From AV69 sp963742315 (GTDB lineage Bacteria > Verrucomicrobiota > Verrucomicrobiia > Chthoniobacterales > UBA10450): 64,000 bases of DNA. Position 1 is the stretch's first letter, and every line of letters starts with the position of its first letter. Made by a program: the position numbers and the translations under genes. Below are positions 1-9,320 of the stretch, in pieces. The notes under the pieces were generated by a model. That model was not told where the DNA came from. It saw nothing but the letters and a program-made list of their open reading frames with translations, and ran no database searches. The stretch covers positions 62,001 through 126,000 of the forward strand of contig CAVULE010000009.1 of assembly GCA_963742315.1 (NCBI GenBank). The letters run 5' to 3'.

Positions 1-2091
1 GAAAACGTTCGCATTCCGGTAACGGAACATACCGACCAGGTCTGGCACATTTTCCTGCCCGAAGCGCAACCGGGACAAATTTACGGTTATCGGGTTTCAG
101 GTCCCTACGAACCGGAAATCGGAATGCGCTTCAACAGTTCCAAGCTCCTTCTTGATCCCTACGCCAAGGCGATCGCCGGCCGGGTGGAATGGGGCGACGA
201 AATGTTTGGCTACGTTGTCGGCGGCGAGAAGGAGGATTTAACCCGCGATTTTCGCGATGACGCCTGGGGAATGCCGAAAGCGGTGGTGATTGACAATGCA
301 TTCAACTGGGATGGCGATCGCAAACCGGGGCGGCCGCTGGCGGAATCCATCATCTACGAAGTGCATGTCAAAGGTTTCACCAAATTATGTCCGAGGGTTC
401 CGCCGGAATTGCGCGGCACTTACGCCGGGCTCGGTAGCACCTGGGCAATTGATTACTTCAAACATCTGGGCGTGACCGCGGTCGAGTTGCTCCCGGTGCA
501 CGCGCACATTGACGACAAGGCGCTGGTCGATCGCGGCCTTACTAATTACTGGGGTTACAACACGATCGGTTTCTTCGCGCCGGAGGCGAAATACTCCGGC
601 AGCGGCGATCGCGGCGGCCAGGTAAACGAATTCAAAACCATGGTGCGCAACCTGCACGCGGCTGGAATCGAAGTCATTCTCGACGTCGTTTACAATCACA
701 CCGCCGAAGGCAATCACCTTGGATCGACCCTGGCTTTTCGCGGCATCGACAACATTGCCTCCTACCGACTACGCACAGAAAATCCGCGTTTCTATCTCGA
801 CTTCACCGGTACTGGTAACACCTTCAATCTTCTGCATCCACGGACCCTTCAACTGGTGATGGACAGCTTGCGCTATTGGGTGCTTGAGATGCACGTGGAC
901 GGTTTCCGTTTCGATCTCGCCAGCACTCTGGCGCGCGATGCCAATGGCGTAAACAAGCTGCACGCTTTCTTCGAGATCATTCACCAGGACCCGGTGCTTT
1001 CGCAGGTAAAGTTAATCGCGGAACCGTGGGATGTCGGCGAAGGCGGTTATCAGGTCGGGAATTTTCCAGTCCTGTGGGCGGAATGGAACGGGAAATATCG
1101 CGATGCCATCCGCAGTTTTTGGAAGGGCGACGAGGGAAAGATCGGCGAAGTAGCGTATCGACTGACCGGTAGTCCGGATCTTTATCAGCACGATGGTAAA
1201 CGGCCATACGCCAGCATCAATTTTGTCACTTCTCACGACGGATTCACTCTTACGGATCTCGTTAGCTACAATGAGAAACACAACGAAGCCAACGGGGAGA
1301 AAAACCACGATGGTGACAACAATAACTTATCGTGGAATCACGGCGTAGAAGGTCCAACCGAGGATCCAAAGATCAACGCATTGCGCGAAAGACAGCGCCG
1401 CAATTTCTTGACCACCCTTCTTATTTCACAAGGGGTGCCGATGCTGCTCGGTGGCGACGAATTCGGCCGGACCCAGAACGGCAATAACAACGCCTACTGC
1501 CAGGACAATGAGCTCAGCTGGTTTCATTGGGAGAAATGGGACGAAAAGCAAAAGGCGCTCTTCGAGTTTACCCGGAGGCTGATTCAGCTCCGGCACCAGC
1601 ATCCGGTTTTTCGCCGCCCGAAATTTTTCCAAGGCCGGCGCATTCGCGGGAGCGAGATCAAGGACGTGATGTGGTTCAACCCCGGCGGTAACGAAATGAG
1701 CGAGAAAGATTGGAGTTTACCTCTCGCCCGTTGCCTCGGAATGATGCTGAGCGGCGACACCATTGATGTGCTCGGTTTTCAGGGCGAACCGATTCGCGAC
1801 GATACCTTTTTGTTTTTGATGAACGCCCATTATGAAACGATTTCGTTTCTCCTCCCCGGCCAGGAAAACATTCAATGGCAACTGCTCCTCGACACGGCGA
1901 CCGAGTCCGGTTTTTTGGCTGAGCCAAAAAGTTTTCCCTCGGGCGATGAGTTACCGGTGATCGACCGCGGCGTCTGCCTGCTCAAATTGAGCGCTGGGGC
2001 ACAGGCGCAAGCACGCCAGGAATCGTTCCGGAAGCGCCCCTTCGATTTCCCGCATGGCGCTCCCCAGCCGGCACCGGAAAAAAAAGAATAG
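1..2091 (+). CDS. glgX: Glycogen debranching enzyme GlgX, 5'-truncated by the window
   Basis: Hydrolyses alpha-1,6 branches of limit dextrins during cytoplasmic glycogen breakdown. The frame is open from base 1 (reading ENVRIPVTEHTDQVWHIF) to the stop at 2091, so the start lies upstream. About 696 residues are present and only the first few tens appear to be missing. The GH13 core motifs are in order: region I DVVYNHTAEGN, region II GFRFDLAS (nucleophile Asp), region III AEPWDVG (acid/base Glu), and region IV SHDGFTL (transition-state Asp). The segment YGYRVSGPYEP is typical of the N-terminal CBM48 part of GlgX/isoamylase proteins. The C-terminal beta domain is complete and is followed by a charged, proline-rich tail. 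The next gene starts 65 bases downstream and is functionally unrelated. Isoamylase/TreX is an alternative name for the same subfamily. Confidence 0.95.
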   Translation, partial: ENVRIPVTEHTDQVWHIFLPEAQPGQIYGYRVSGPYEPEIGMRFNSSKLLLDPYAKAIAGRVEWGDEMFGYVVGGEKEDLTRDFRDDAWGMPKAVVIDNAFNWDGDRKPGRPLAESIIYEVHVKGFTKLCPRVPPELRGTYAGLGSTWAIDYFKHLGVTAVELLPVHAHIDDKALVDRGLTNYWGYNTIGFFAPEAKYSGSGDRGGQVNEFKTMVRNLHAAGIEVILDVVYNHTAEGNHLGSTLAFRGIDNIASYRLRTENPRFYLDFTGTGNTFNLLHPRTLQLVMDSLRYWVLEMHVDGFRFDLASTLARDANGVNKLHAFFEIIHQDPVLSQVKLIAEPWDVGEGGYQVGNFPVLWAEWNGKYRDAIRSFWKGDEGKIGEVAYRLTGSPDLYQHDGKRPYASINFVTSHDGFTLTDLVSYNEKHNEANGEKNHDGDNNNLSWNHGVEGPTEDPKINALRERQRRNFLTTLLISQGVPMLLGGDEFGRTQNGNNNAYCQDNELSWFHWEKWDEKQKALFEFTRRLIQLRHQHPVFRRPKFFQGRRIRGSEIKDVMWFNPGGNEMSEKDWSLPLARCLGMMLSGDTIDVLGFQGEPIRDDTFLFLMNAHYETISFLLPGQENIQWQLLLDTATESGFLAEPKSFPSGDELPVIDRGVCLLKLSAGAQAQARQESFRKRPFDFPHGAPQPAPEKKE

Positions 2092-2156
2092 CCGTGATAA
2101 ATGGCCGGGAAACGAACTAAGATTGCGGGGAAGTCGCGTCCGCGCATTGTGATGGC

Positions 2157-2615
2157 ATGACACCGACCTCGCTCATTATCGTCGCCGACCGGGGAAGCTT
2201 GAAAGCTTACCGGGTGAACGAAACCCCGACGCGGGGGCCAAGTTTGAAGTTGGTGCAGGCCTTTGATGTCACCGATGCGCATGGCAAACTGATCGATAAA
2301 GTCACCGATTTGGCCGGGCGTTATGCGGCAAGCGATGGGGCCGGGATGCATCAGGCATCGATCGCGGAGACCAAATTGGAAACCGAGACCGAACGCCGGA
2401 TCAACAAGCAGTTGGCCGATCAAATTACAAAAATCGCGAAGTCCAACGGGCTGGGAGGGTGGTCATTCGCCGCGCCCGCCTCCTGCCATAACGCGATCAT
2501 CGAACTACTTGCGCCCGATGTTCGTAATCACATTGTCGAATTTGTGAAATCCGACCTCGTGAAGGTGGAGCCGGCAAAGTTAGCTTCCCATTTTCGCTCA
2601 TTGCAGCCAATCTAA
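2157..2615 (+). CDS. Host attachment protein / bacterial release-factor-like (baeRF) family
   Basis: A 152-residue soluble protein starting MTPTSLIIVADRGSLKAYRV. The opening beta strand with Asp-Arg, the middle HQASIAETKLETETERR stretch and the late SCHNAIIELL segment are as I recall them in the 'protein required for attachment to host cells' family. That family is distantly related to eRF1-type domains and to a group of ribosome-associated proteins. No signal peptide or membrane segment is visible. Its molecular role is not established. The next gene is a ribosome hibernation factor 75 bases downstream on the same strand, which makes a ribosome or stress role conceivable, but this is inference. 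Confidence 0.75.
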   Translation: MTPTSLIIVADRGSLKAYRVNETPTRGPSLKLVQAFDVTDAHGKLIDKVTDLAGRYAASDGAGMHQASIAETKLETETERRINKQLADQITKIAKSNGLGGWSFAAPASCHNAIIELLAPDVRNHIVEFVKSDLVKVEPAKLASHFRSLQPI

Positions 2616-2689
2616 GAAATGAGGGGCAGCCCGACGCGCACGAGAACGCTTGGCGTTTTCGGCCCGGAGGCGTTAGAATAGAGACTGCT

Positions 2690-3055
2690 ATGCAATTGCC
2701 CGTAAACATCACTTACCGCGGCCTGAAAAAATCCCAAGGAATCGAACAACTGGTGTTGGAGAAAGCGACCCGGCTAGACAAATTCTGCGATCACATCAGC
2801 CGGTGCGACGTTGCTATCGAGCAACCGAATCACACTCACAAAAAAGGAAACCAATTCCGGGTGCGGATTGATGTTACGGTCCCGCCCGGCCACGAGTTAG
2901 TCGCGGAAGAAAAACAGATCGATAACGGAACGCACGAGCCCTTGGCGAAGGTGATACACGACGCGTTCAAGATAATGGAGCGGGAGTTGCGCCGGGTCGT
3001 GGACAAGCAACGGCGCAACGTGAAAACGCACGCCGATTCGCGCTCGCCCAAGTAG
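2690..3055 (+). CDS. hpf: Ribosome hibernation promoting factor (short HPF/RaiA type)
   Basis: A 121-residue protein starting MQLPVNITYRGLKKSQGIEQ. The beta-alpha-beta-beta-beta-alpha pattern, the phrase KKGNQFRVRIDVTVPPGHELV and the final helix ending in a basic tail (RRVVDKQRRNVKTH) match the N-terminal domain of HPF/RaiA. This protein binds the 30S decoding region and stabilises idle ribosomes. The long-HPF dimerisation domain is absent, so this is a short form; 121 residues is slightly longer than E. coli HPF or YfiA. Identification rests on overall pattern, and the hpf versus raiA subtype cannot be decided. Confidence 0.8.
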   Translation: MQLPVNITYRGLKKSQGIEQLVLEKATRLDKFCDHISRCDVAIEQPNHTHKKGNQFRVRIDVTVPPGHELVAEEKQIDNGTHEPLAKVIHDAFKIMERELRRVVDKQRRNVKTHADSRSPK

Positions 3056-3077
3056 TAATGATTGGAGGTAGGGGCGA

Positions 3078-3554
3078 TTGACCTCAATCGCCCGCGAGCG
3101 ATTCAGTGAACCGCCGCTACCCGGATCTCCACTTGTAAACCAGTACCCCTTTCCACTCGGCCGGTTCGCCTTTTTGCTTTCGGAAAATGAATGGACGCGC
3201 ATCATTTTCGAAAGCGGTCCGATTCTTGGCCTGGCCTTTTTAATGTGGCGCACCCTGCTTGCCGTCTATCTCGGTGTCGTTAGTTTGCGGGCGCTTACTC
3301 GTGGCGAAATGCTGCCACTTTTACTTTTTAGTGCTACTTTTCTCATCATCCTTAGCGGCCAGCTCGGCCAGCCGACAAGTCTCGGTTTCGCCGTCGTTTT
3401 TAATGGCCTTTGTCTCGCTTCCACACGGCCCGGCAAAATTGCGCCAGCGCCGGTCACGCCGACGACGCCACGATTAATTCGCGGCCGATCGGCTTACGCT
3501 GACCGTCTTCACGGCGCCGATGCCTCTTACCGCAATGGTTCTGTTGATCGGTAA
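3078..3554 (+). pseudogene. C-terminal remnant of an O-antigen polymerase/ligase-type membrane protein
   Basis: The 158-codon frame begins only 22 bases after hpf. It has an atypical proline-rich start, then moves abruptly into LLSENEWTRIIFESGPILG and two hydrophobic helices. These resemble the last periplasmic loop and final transmembrane helices of Wzy/WaaL-type polysaccharide polymerases, which normally have about ten helices. The upstream helices are missing, so the gene looks fused across a deletion that removed most of its 5' part. The end reads into a basic tail and overlaps the start of the next damaged gene. A true short membrane protein is possible but less likely given the decay of its neighbours. 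Confidence 0.6.
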
Positions 3555-4478
3555 TTTTCTGCCGGATCAACAACGAAATACCCATCGGGACAGGCCAGTT
3601 CTGCCACAATTCCAAGCGCGCGTTCGCATTGTCCCGGCGCAATTCGGCTTCCTCAGGAAATGGGCCGGATCTCCTCGCCGTGCGCGGCGCCCTCGGCGAA
3701 GAAACAGATTGCCCGGCTTCATGGACGTGCAAAATCTTGCAGCGGTGGATTCTGGCCGGGCTGCACCGGGTTTCCGCGGTTGCCTGTGTCTCACGCGCCA
3801 CCGAGGCGGACGCAGTTCGCCTCTTGGGGACGAAAGAGAAGGCGCCATCTATAACCGTAATCGAAAACGGGTTAAATTACGATTACCGGCCGTTGCCGGA
3901 GGAAGAGGTAAGGGCGCGGCTGGCAAGATTATCCCAATTAAAGCTGGATCGCCCTTTTGTCCTTCATGTCGGCTCGCACTTACGACGAAAAAATCGCGCG
4001 GGTGTGGTGCGGATATTCGCCAGGACAAAAGATCATTGGAATGCACAGCTCGTTTTCGCCGGGGATCGGTTATCTAACGATTTATGGACACAGGCGCGCG
4101 CGCGGCATTGCCGATCGGATAATTGAGATTGGATCGGCGGAAAGCGAATTACTGGAAGCGCTTTATGACGGCGCGCACGCACTTCTCTTTCCCTCCCGCT
4201 TTGAGGGCTTCGGCTGGCCAATCGCCGAAGCTCAGGCCTGTGGCTGCCCTGTGCTTTGTCGTGGTGCGGCGCCAATGTCGGAAGTCGCCGGTGGCGTAGC
4301 CTTGCTCCGTGATATCGCGGATGAAGATGGATTCGCGAAAGATTTGCTGCGGTTGCGGGACCCGGCTACGCGCGAAAAATATCGTGAGCGCGGTTTGCAG
4401 AATGCCAGGCGCTTCAGCGCAAAAAAAATGGCGGAGGAGTATCTCGCGCTTGATCGCCAGTTGGGAATGGCCGCATGA
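3520..4478 (+). pseudogene. Frameshifted GT4-family glycosyltransferase
   Basis: Glycosyltransferase homology is spread over three frames. An N-terminal piece MVLLIGNFLPDQQ lies near 3535-3573. The central part, from about 3660 (LLAVRGALGEETDCP, VSRATEADAV, FVLHVGSHLRRKNRAG), runs to 4131 in a second frame. The C-terminal part, GIADRIIEIGSAESELLEAL with the donor-site FEGFGWPIAEAQACGCPV, runs in a third frame to the stop at 4478. The last shift sits in a GC-alternating run near 4096-4105. The stretch between N-terminal and central parts is also shorter than expected for a GT-B enzyme. Either a recent pseudogene or local sequence errors would explain it; several broken neighbours favour decay. 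Confidence 0.75.
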
Positions 4479-4930
4479 AAAATTTTCTCCAGCTCATTTC
4501 GCTGCTGCTGCCGTGGAAAATGCGGCGTGCGTTTCTGGAACAGCAATTTCGCTTCCAGATTCATCCCACTGCTCGCATCGGTCTGGCCTGGATCTTGCCC
4601 TCGCGTTTGATCATGGAAGAGAACACCGGCATTGGTCATTTCACCGTGGCGAGGAATCTCAATCTGTTCATTTCTCACACCATCGACATCGCGCAGAATC
4701 GCCAGGTCTCGCGTCCGATCAGCGTGGGCGATTATTGTTTTGTCGGCAGCAACAGCGGGTTGCTGGGCGGTTCGAGCCTCCCCGATTATTGCGTGCTGGG
4801 CGCGAAATCGCTCCTGAACAAGGCGCACGCTCAGACGCATCGTCTCTACGGTGGCGTGCCCGCACGCGAACTCAGCGTTTTATCGCCCGATTGCGGTTAT
4901 TTCAATCGCCGCCAGGGTTTCGTCATCTAA
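4475..4930 (+). CDS. Hexapeptide-repeat acyltransferase, probably internally shortened
   Basis: A 151-residue protein whose start overlaps the previous stop (ATGA). The second half, ISVGDYCFVGSNSGLLGGSS then LPDYCVLGAKSLLN, is a left-handed beta helix of the WcaF/LpxA-like O-acetyltransferase type, ending in YGGVPARELS. The first half has a helix, then IHPTARIGLAWILPS. The step NLNLF-ISHTIDIAQNRQ around residues 67-75 looks abrupt. From memory, relatives have several more hexapeptide rungs here, so an in-frame deletion is suspected. It would acetylate an exopolysaccharide sugar in the cytoplasm. The locus context (glycosyltransferases on both sides) supports this. Activity of the shortened form is doubtful. 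Confidence 0.65.
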   Translation: MKNFLQLISLLLPWKMRRAFLEQQFRFQIHPTARIGLAWILPSRLIMEENTGIGHFTVARNLNLFISHTIDIAQNRQVSRPISVGDYCFVGSNSGLLGGSSLPDYCVLGAKSLLNKAHAQTHRLYGGVPARELSVLSPDCGYFNRRQGFVI

Positions 4931-4931
4931 A

Positions 4932-6077
4932 TTGAGAGTTCTGCAAACAGTGCAGACGCTGAATCCCGAAGCGGGCGGTGTGGCGCGTGCTGTTACTTCG
5001 TTGAGCAAAGGACTGCAACAGCATGGCGTAGAGATTGAGGTTGTCGCCTTGGATCAACCGGGATCGCCCTGGCTGCGTGACCAAAATCTTGCCGTGCACG
5101 CTCTCGGCCAAGGCCTCACAAATTATCGTTACTCACGCGCCCTGCCGCAGTGGCTCAAAGAACATGGCAACAAATTCGATCGCGTGATCGTCCATGGCAT
5201 CTGGCAACACCACAGCTTCGCCGTCTGGCAACGCTTTCACAAAACCGCCATTCCTTACTTTGTTTTTCCGCATGGCATGCTCGATCCCTGGTTCAAGCGC
5301 ACCTTTCCTCTCAAACATCTCAAAAAATGGCTCTATTGGCCGTGGGCCGATTACCGGGTCTTGCGCGACGCTGCGGCGGTAATCTTTACCTCGGAAGAAG
5401 AACGTTCCGAGGCGCGCCAATCCTTCTGGCTTTATCGCGCCAAGGAAAAAATTTCTCCACTTGGGATCGAGGAACCGCGCCCGGCCGGACCTGAGGCACG
5501 CCATCTTTTTCTCGCCAAATTTCCCGAAATTGAAAAATCGCGCATGCTTTTGTTTCTCGGCCGCATTCACCCGAAGAAGGGATGCGATCTGGCGATCGAC
5601 GCACTTCCGCGTCGCGCTTTCGGCGAAGCGGTCTTGCTTGTTATTGCTGGTCCGGATCAAGTCGGTTGGACGCATCAGTTACGCGAGCGCGTCGCGCGCA
5701 TGGACGTTTCGCCGCGCGTTACTTTCGCGGGTATGCTGGAAGGGCCGTTGAAGCACGGAGCATTAGAAAATGCTGACGCGTTCATTCTCCCTTCGCATCA
5801 GGAGAATTTCGGAATGTCGGTGATCGAGGCGCTTTCCTTCGGAGTGCCGGTGTTGATTTCAGATCGCGTGAATATCTGGCGCGAGATCGCCGCCGACCAT
5901 GCCGGCTTCGTTGAACCGGATGACCTTGCCGGCACCACGCGATTAATTGAGCGCTGGTTGCACACCCCGCCGGAGGAACAAAATCTAATGCGAGTGAATG
6001 CACGCAATTGCTTCCTCCGTCGGTTCGAAATCAACCGGGCTGCCGCTTCGCTGCTTGCGATTTTGCAAGCGCAATGA
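4932..6077 (+). CDS. GT4-family glycosyltransferase, intact
   Basis: Start taken as TTG at 4932 (reading M-RVLQTVQTLNPEAGGVA). This follows the preceding stop by one base and places the glycine-rich acceptor loop at the N terminus; an upstream ATG at 4851 in the same frame would add unlikely residues. About 381 residues form a GT-B fold. The C-terminal donor domain has FLGRIHPKKGCDLAIDAL and HQENFGMSVIEALSFGVP, carrying the E-x7-E motif of retaining GT4 enzymes. It probably transfers a sugar from a nucleotide donor to the lipid-linked exopolysaccharide repeat unit. It is one of the few undamaged transferases in this locus. Confidence 0.85.
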   Translation: MRVLQTVQTLNPEAGGVARAVTSLSKGLQQHGVEIEVVALDQPGSPWLRDQNLAVHALGQGLTNYRYSRALPQWLKEHGNKFDRVIVHGIWQHHSFAVWQRFHKTAIPYFVFPHGMLDPWFKRTFPLKHLKKWLYWPWADYRVLRDAAAVIFTSEEERSEARQSFWLYRAKEKISPLGIEEPRPAGPEARHLFLAKFPEIEKSRMLLFLGRIHPKKGCDLAIDALPRRAFGEAVLLVIAGPDQVGWTHQLRERVARMDVSPRVTFAGMLEGPLKHGALENADAFILPSHQENFGMSVIEALSFGVPVLISDRVNIWREIAADHAGFVEPDDLAGTTRLIERWLHTPPEEQNLMRVNARNCFLRRFEINRAAASLLAILQAQ

Positions 6078-7190
6078 AAATCACCATTCATGCTCGGCGC
6101 ATTTCTGCCGGTTCCGCCGGTGATGGGCGGTGCGATTGAAAAAAGCTGGTTGGCTCTCGCGCAAGAGTTTGTTTCCCGTAACCATGATGTCACCATCATC
6201 TCCCGCGCACTTCCACAATTCGCCATCTTCGCCTGCGCGGCTTCGATACGCCGCGCTCATTGCTCTGGCTGAAAATTCTTGATCTGCTTTACTCGCTACG
6301 GGTCAGGCGAGCTCTGCCAGCGGCGGACATTTTGGTGACAAATACCTTCTGGATACCGCTACTCATCCGCGACCCGTCGCGGGGAAAGATTTACGTTCAT
6401 GTCGGCCGTTATCCAAAAGGTCAGATGCCTCTGTATGGAAAAGCGGCGCGGTTGCAGACGCCGTCGAGCGACGTAGCCGACGCCATCAAAGGCGAAACGC
6501 CGTCGTCAGCGCAGAAAGTCATCGCCATTCCATATCCACGCCCGCAAACGATTTCGGCGGGAGCGCCCCGCCGTTGGAGGCGCGCGCAAAAATCGTCCTC
6601 TATGTCGGTCGCGTGCATCCGGAAAAGGGCGTGCACGTTTTGGTAGAAGCATTCGCGCGGTTGCGCCGCGGCGAATTTGTCGATTGGAAACTCATAATTG
6701 TTGGTTCGACGGATTCCAGAGAGGGCGAAGGAGGTGATGCTTATCTGCGCCAACTGCGACAAAGCGCGGCTGTCGCGCGCGAACGGGTCGTTTTCGCGGG
6801 CCAATCTTTGATGTAGCAGTCTTGGAAGAAGAGTTTCGGGCTGCGCGAATTTTTGCTTATCCCTCGCTGGCCATGCGCGGCGAAACTTTTGGTCTCGCGC
6901 CGCTCGAAGCCATGACGCACGGTTGCGCTGTGCTCGTTTCTGATCTGGGTTGCTTTCACGATTTTATTTTACCGAATGAGACCGGTTTTGTCTTCGAAGG
7001 AGGCGCGCCGAATCCCGCTGATTCTCTTGTGGTCGCGTTTTGCGACGCTTTGTCCGATCCAGTTCGACTTGAACGAGTCGCCCGGGCCGGGCAGCTGAAA
7101 TCTGAGGAATTTTCCCGCGCGCGTGTTGCTGATAAATTCTTAATCGACTTCGAAAGACTTATTTCAGATGCCGAACGAACAAATCGTTAA
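6074..7190 (+). pseudogene. GT4-family glycosyltransferase broken by several frameshifts
   Basis: One continuous glycosyltransferase can be read only by changing frame at least four times. MKITI begins at 6074; LGAFLPVPPVMGGAIEKSW continues in the frame of 6090; GFDTPRSLLWLKILDLLYSL continues from about 6230; IVLYVGRVHPEKGVHVLVEA from about 6574; and after a shift near 6800, EEEFRAARIFAYPSLAMRGE runs to TFGLAPLEAMTHGCAV and the stop at 7190. All domain landmarks of a GT4 enzyme are present in the right order, including the E-x7-E region. The number of independent shifts makes programmed frameshifting implausible. Confidence 0.85.
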
Positions 7191-7722
7191 TTCGGATCAG
7201 ACCAGCGCGTTCGAATCCCCGTGGAGCAGCGGACAACGCGCCTTGCGCGCACTTTGGAAATTTTGCTGGTTCGTGTTTTGTCAGTGGACCCCAAAGCCGT
7301 TCAATCCGTGGCGGCTTTTTTGGTTGCGGGTATTTGAGGCCAAGATCGAGGGGACACCGTTCGTGCATCGGCGCGCGCGGATTGCAATTCCGTCGAATCT
7401 CACTTTGCGCGATCGTGCCTGTCTTGGAGATCGCGCCAATGCGTATTCACTTGGCGAAATCGAAATCGGGGAGCGCGCTACCATTGCCCAGGAAGCTTAT
7501 CTCAGCACCGGTAGCCACGATTTTTCCCAGTCGAGTATACCTCTTACTGCAGCAAAAATCACGATCGGCGCTGATGCTTTTATCGGAGCACGCGCATTCG
7601 TTTTGCCGGGCGTGACAATCGGAGAGTGCAGCGTCATCGGCGCATGTTCCGTCGTCACTGAAAATGTGCCGCCCGATGTCTTCGCCGCGGGAAATCCGTG
7701 TCGGGTTTTGCGGCCGCGATGA
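7168..7722 (+). CDS. WcaF-like exopolysaccharide O-acetyltransferase
   Basis: A 184-residue protein with hexapeptide rungs: ERATIAQEAYLSTGSHDF, then ITIGADAFIGARAFVLPGVT, then IGECSVIGACSVVTENVPPD and the closing AAGNPCRVLRPR. The catalytic His lies in TGSHDFS. It resembles colanic-acid-type acetyltransferases (WcaF/WcaB), which use acetyl-CoA to acetylate polysaccharide sugars. The start at 7168 overlaps the end of the broken GT4 gene by 23 bases. The stop overlaps the next start (ATGA), consistent with translational coupling inside the polysaccharide operon. Confidence 0.85.
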   Translation: MPNEQIVNSDQTSAFESPWSSGQRALRALWKFCWFVFCQWTPKPFNPWRLFWLRVFEAKIEGTPFVHRRARIAIPSNLTLRDRACLGDRANAYSLGEIEIGERATIAQEAYLSTGSHDFSQSSIPLTAAKITIGADAFIGARAFVLPGVTIGECSVIGACSVVTENVPPDVFAAGNPCRVLRPR

Positions 7723-8597
7723 GCACCCGCGTTCCGGTTTCCGTCATCGTTCCAATCAAAAATGAAGCGGCGAATCTGCCGCGCTGCCTTGCCTCTGTGA
7801 AATGGGCGGACGAAATTTTGGTGGTCGATTCCGCGAGCACCGATAGTTCGATCGCGATCGCCGAACAGCACGGCGCCAAAGTGGTGCAGTTCGAATTCAA
7901 TGGTACCTGGCCGAAGAAAAAGAATTGGGCACTCGAGAACCTGCAGTTTCGCAACGAATGGGTTTTTGTTCTCGATGCCGACGAAGTTCTGCCGCCGGAA
8001 GCCGAAACGGAGTTTGCCCAAGCAATCGCCGACGGGGGAGATATTGCCGGGTACTGGATCAATCGTCGTTTTATGTTCATGGGACGCTGGCTGCGGCATG
8101 CCTACTATCCCAATTGGAACCTGCGCCTTTTTCGGCACGCCCTCGGCCGTTATGAAAAACTAACCGATGCGCCAACCAACAGCGGTGACAACGAAGTTCA
8201 TGAGCACGTCCTCCTGAATGGAGGCACCGCTAAGCTAAAAGTTGAGATCGATCATTATGCTTTTCCGTCGATCGATATTTTCGTCGAAAAACATAATCGC
8301 TATTCCAATTGGGAAGCGCGAGTCGCCGCCGATACATTTCTTGATTCCAGCTCAAGGAAAATCAGCAGCCGGACGGTCGACCGGCGCCGAAAACTGAAAA
8401 CCCTTTCGCGGCATCTGCCATTTCGCCCATTGCTGCGATTTCTCTACGTTTACGTGTGGCAAAAGGGTTTTCTCGATGGCGCGGAAGGCTATTACTTTGC
8501 ACGGCTGCATGGGTTCTATGAATTTCTCTCGGTGGCAAAAACGCGCGAACTGCTGAAGCAACAGCGCAACGATCGTGCCAATAGTCCCAAAAATTAG
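7719..8597 (+). CDS. GT2-family glycosyltransferase (WaaE/KdtX-like)
   Basis: ATG at 7719 overlaps the upstream stop. The 292-residue protein starts with the GT-A nucleotide-binding segment VSVIVPIKNEAANLPRCLAS. It continues through ILVVDSASTDSS and has the metal-binding DXD-type motif VLDADEVLPPE. The middle GTWPKKKNWALE is characteristic of WaaE-type beta-glucosyltransferases that act on lipopolysaccharide core or exopolysaccharide. A C-terminal hydrophobic helix near residues 230-250 may attach it to the membrane. It is the last plus-strand gene before the convergent, broken sugar-phosphate transferase. Confidence 0.85.
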   Translation: MSTRVPVSVIVPIKNEAANLPRCLASVKWADEILVVDSASTDSSIAIAEQHGAKVVQFEFNGTWPKKKNWALENLQFRNEWVFVLDADEVLPPEAETEFAQAIADGGDIAGYWINRRFMFMGRWLRHAYYPNWNLRLFRHALGRYEKLTDAPTNSGDNEVHEHVLLNGGTAKLKVEIDHYAFPSIDIFVEKHNRYSNWEARVAADTFLDSSSRKISSRTVDRRRKLKTLSRHLPFRPLLRFLYVYVWQKGFLDGAEGYYFARLHGFYEFLSVAKTRELLKQQRNDRANSPKN

Positions 8598-8632
8598 GGA
8601 CGAGACAGCGCTCGTCCCTCCAAAGAAAAACC

Positions 8633-9224
8633 TCAGTACGCGGTCTGCGGCGGCAGGAACAGTTGCGCAACCGTCCTCAGGATAATTCCGATCTCCAGCG
8701 AAAGGTTCCAGTTCTCCAGGTACTCAAGATCGCACGCGACTCGATTTTGAATGTCGGAATTATCTCGCGCTTCGCCGCGAAAACCGCGCACCTGAGCCAG
8801 CCCGGTAATTCCCAGCTTAACGAAAGCGCGGACATGGTAGCCCGCCATTATTTTCGCAAATTCGGCGTTATGCTCGAGCAAGGGCGCGGACCGACGATAC
8901 TCATCTCGCCGCGCAGCACATTCCAGAATTGCGGAATTTCATCGATACTGACCTTCCGGAAAATCGCCCGAGTGGATAAACGCGATCGTCGCAGCAAATC
9001 GGTTTGCAGCGGATAATCGCGCGAGCTGTCGCGCCCCAGATGTTCCAAGGTCAACCCCAGTACAAGCAACACGCAATAAATGCTGTAGCGGCGCCAGGTC
9101 AGTCCCCGGGTGGGGAATAAAACTTCACCATCACCCAAACCCCAAGCCAGAAGAGTCCGGCCGTAATCCAAATCTGGCAGATTAATAAAAGTCGCCGAAG
9201 ACCCTCGGAACGCTGGGTGAGCAT
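8633..9224 (-). pseudogene. Undecaprenyl-phosphate sugar phosphotransferase (WcaJ-like), deleted and frameshifted
   Basis: Read from 9224 downwards on the minus strand. An N-terminal hydrophobic piece (MLTQRSEGLRRLLLICQIWI...) stops after about 40 codons. The frame of 9171 continues with LTWRRYSIYCVLLVLGLTLE and then jumps directly to the catalytic C-terminal landmark VSIDEIPQFWNVLRGEMSIV. Another shift near 8880 leads to LEHNAEFAKIMAGYHVRAFV and GITGLAQVRGFRGE. Initiating enzymes of this type normally have about 450 residues; here at least half, including four of five membrane helices and the Lys-Arg/Asp entry motif, is missing. Without it the locus has no visible initiating transferase. Confidence 0.85.
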
Positions 9225-9320
9225 CACTTAAACCGCCTTCCGTTGCGTGAGACTACGCGATGGCCGTGCTGCTTCAACTCATGTACACTTCGCGCGATCG
9301 CCTGTTGACCTGAGAATCGG

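Noticed and set aside
6074..7190. Programmed frameshifting in the GT4 gene
   Set aside because: At least four separate shifts at sites without slippery heptamers, next to other broken genes, indicate decay instead.
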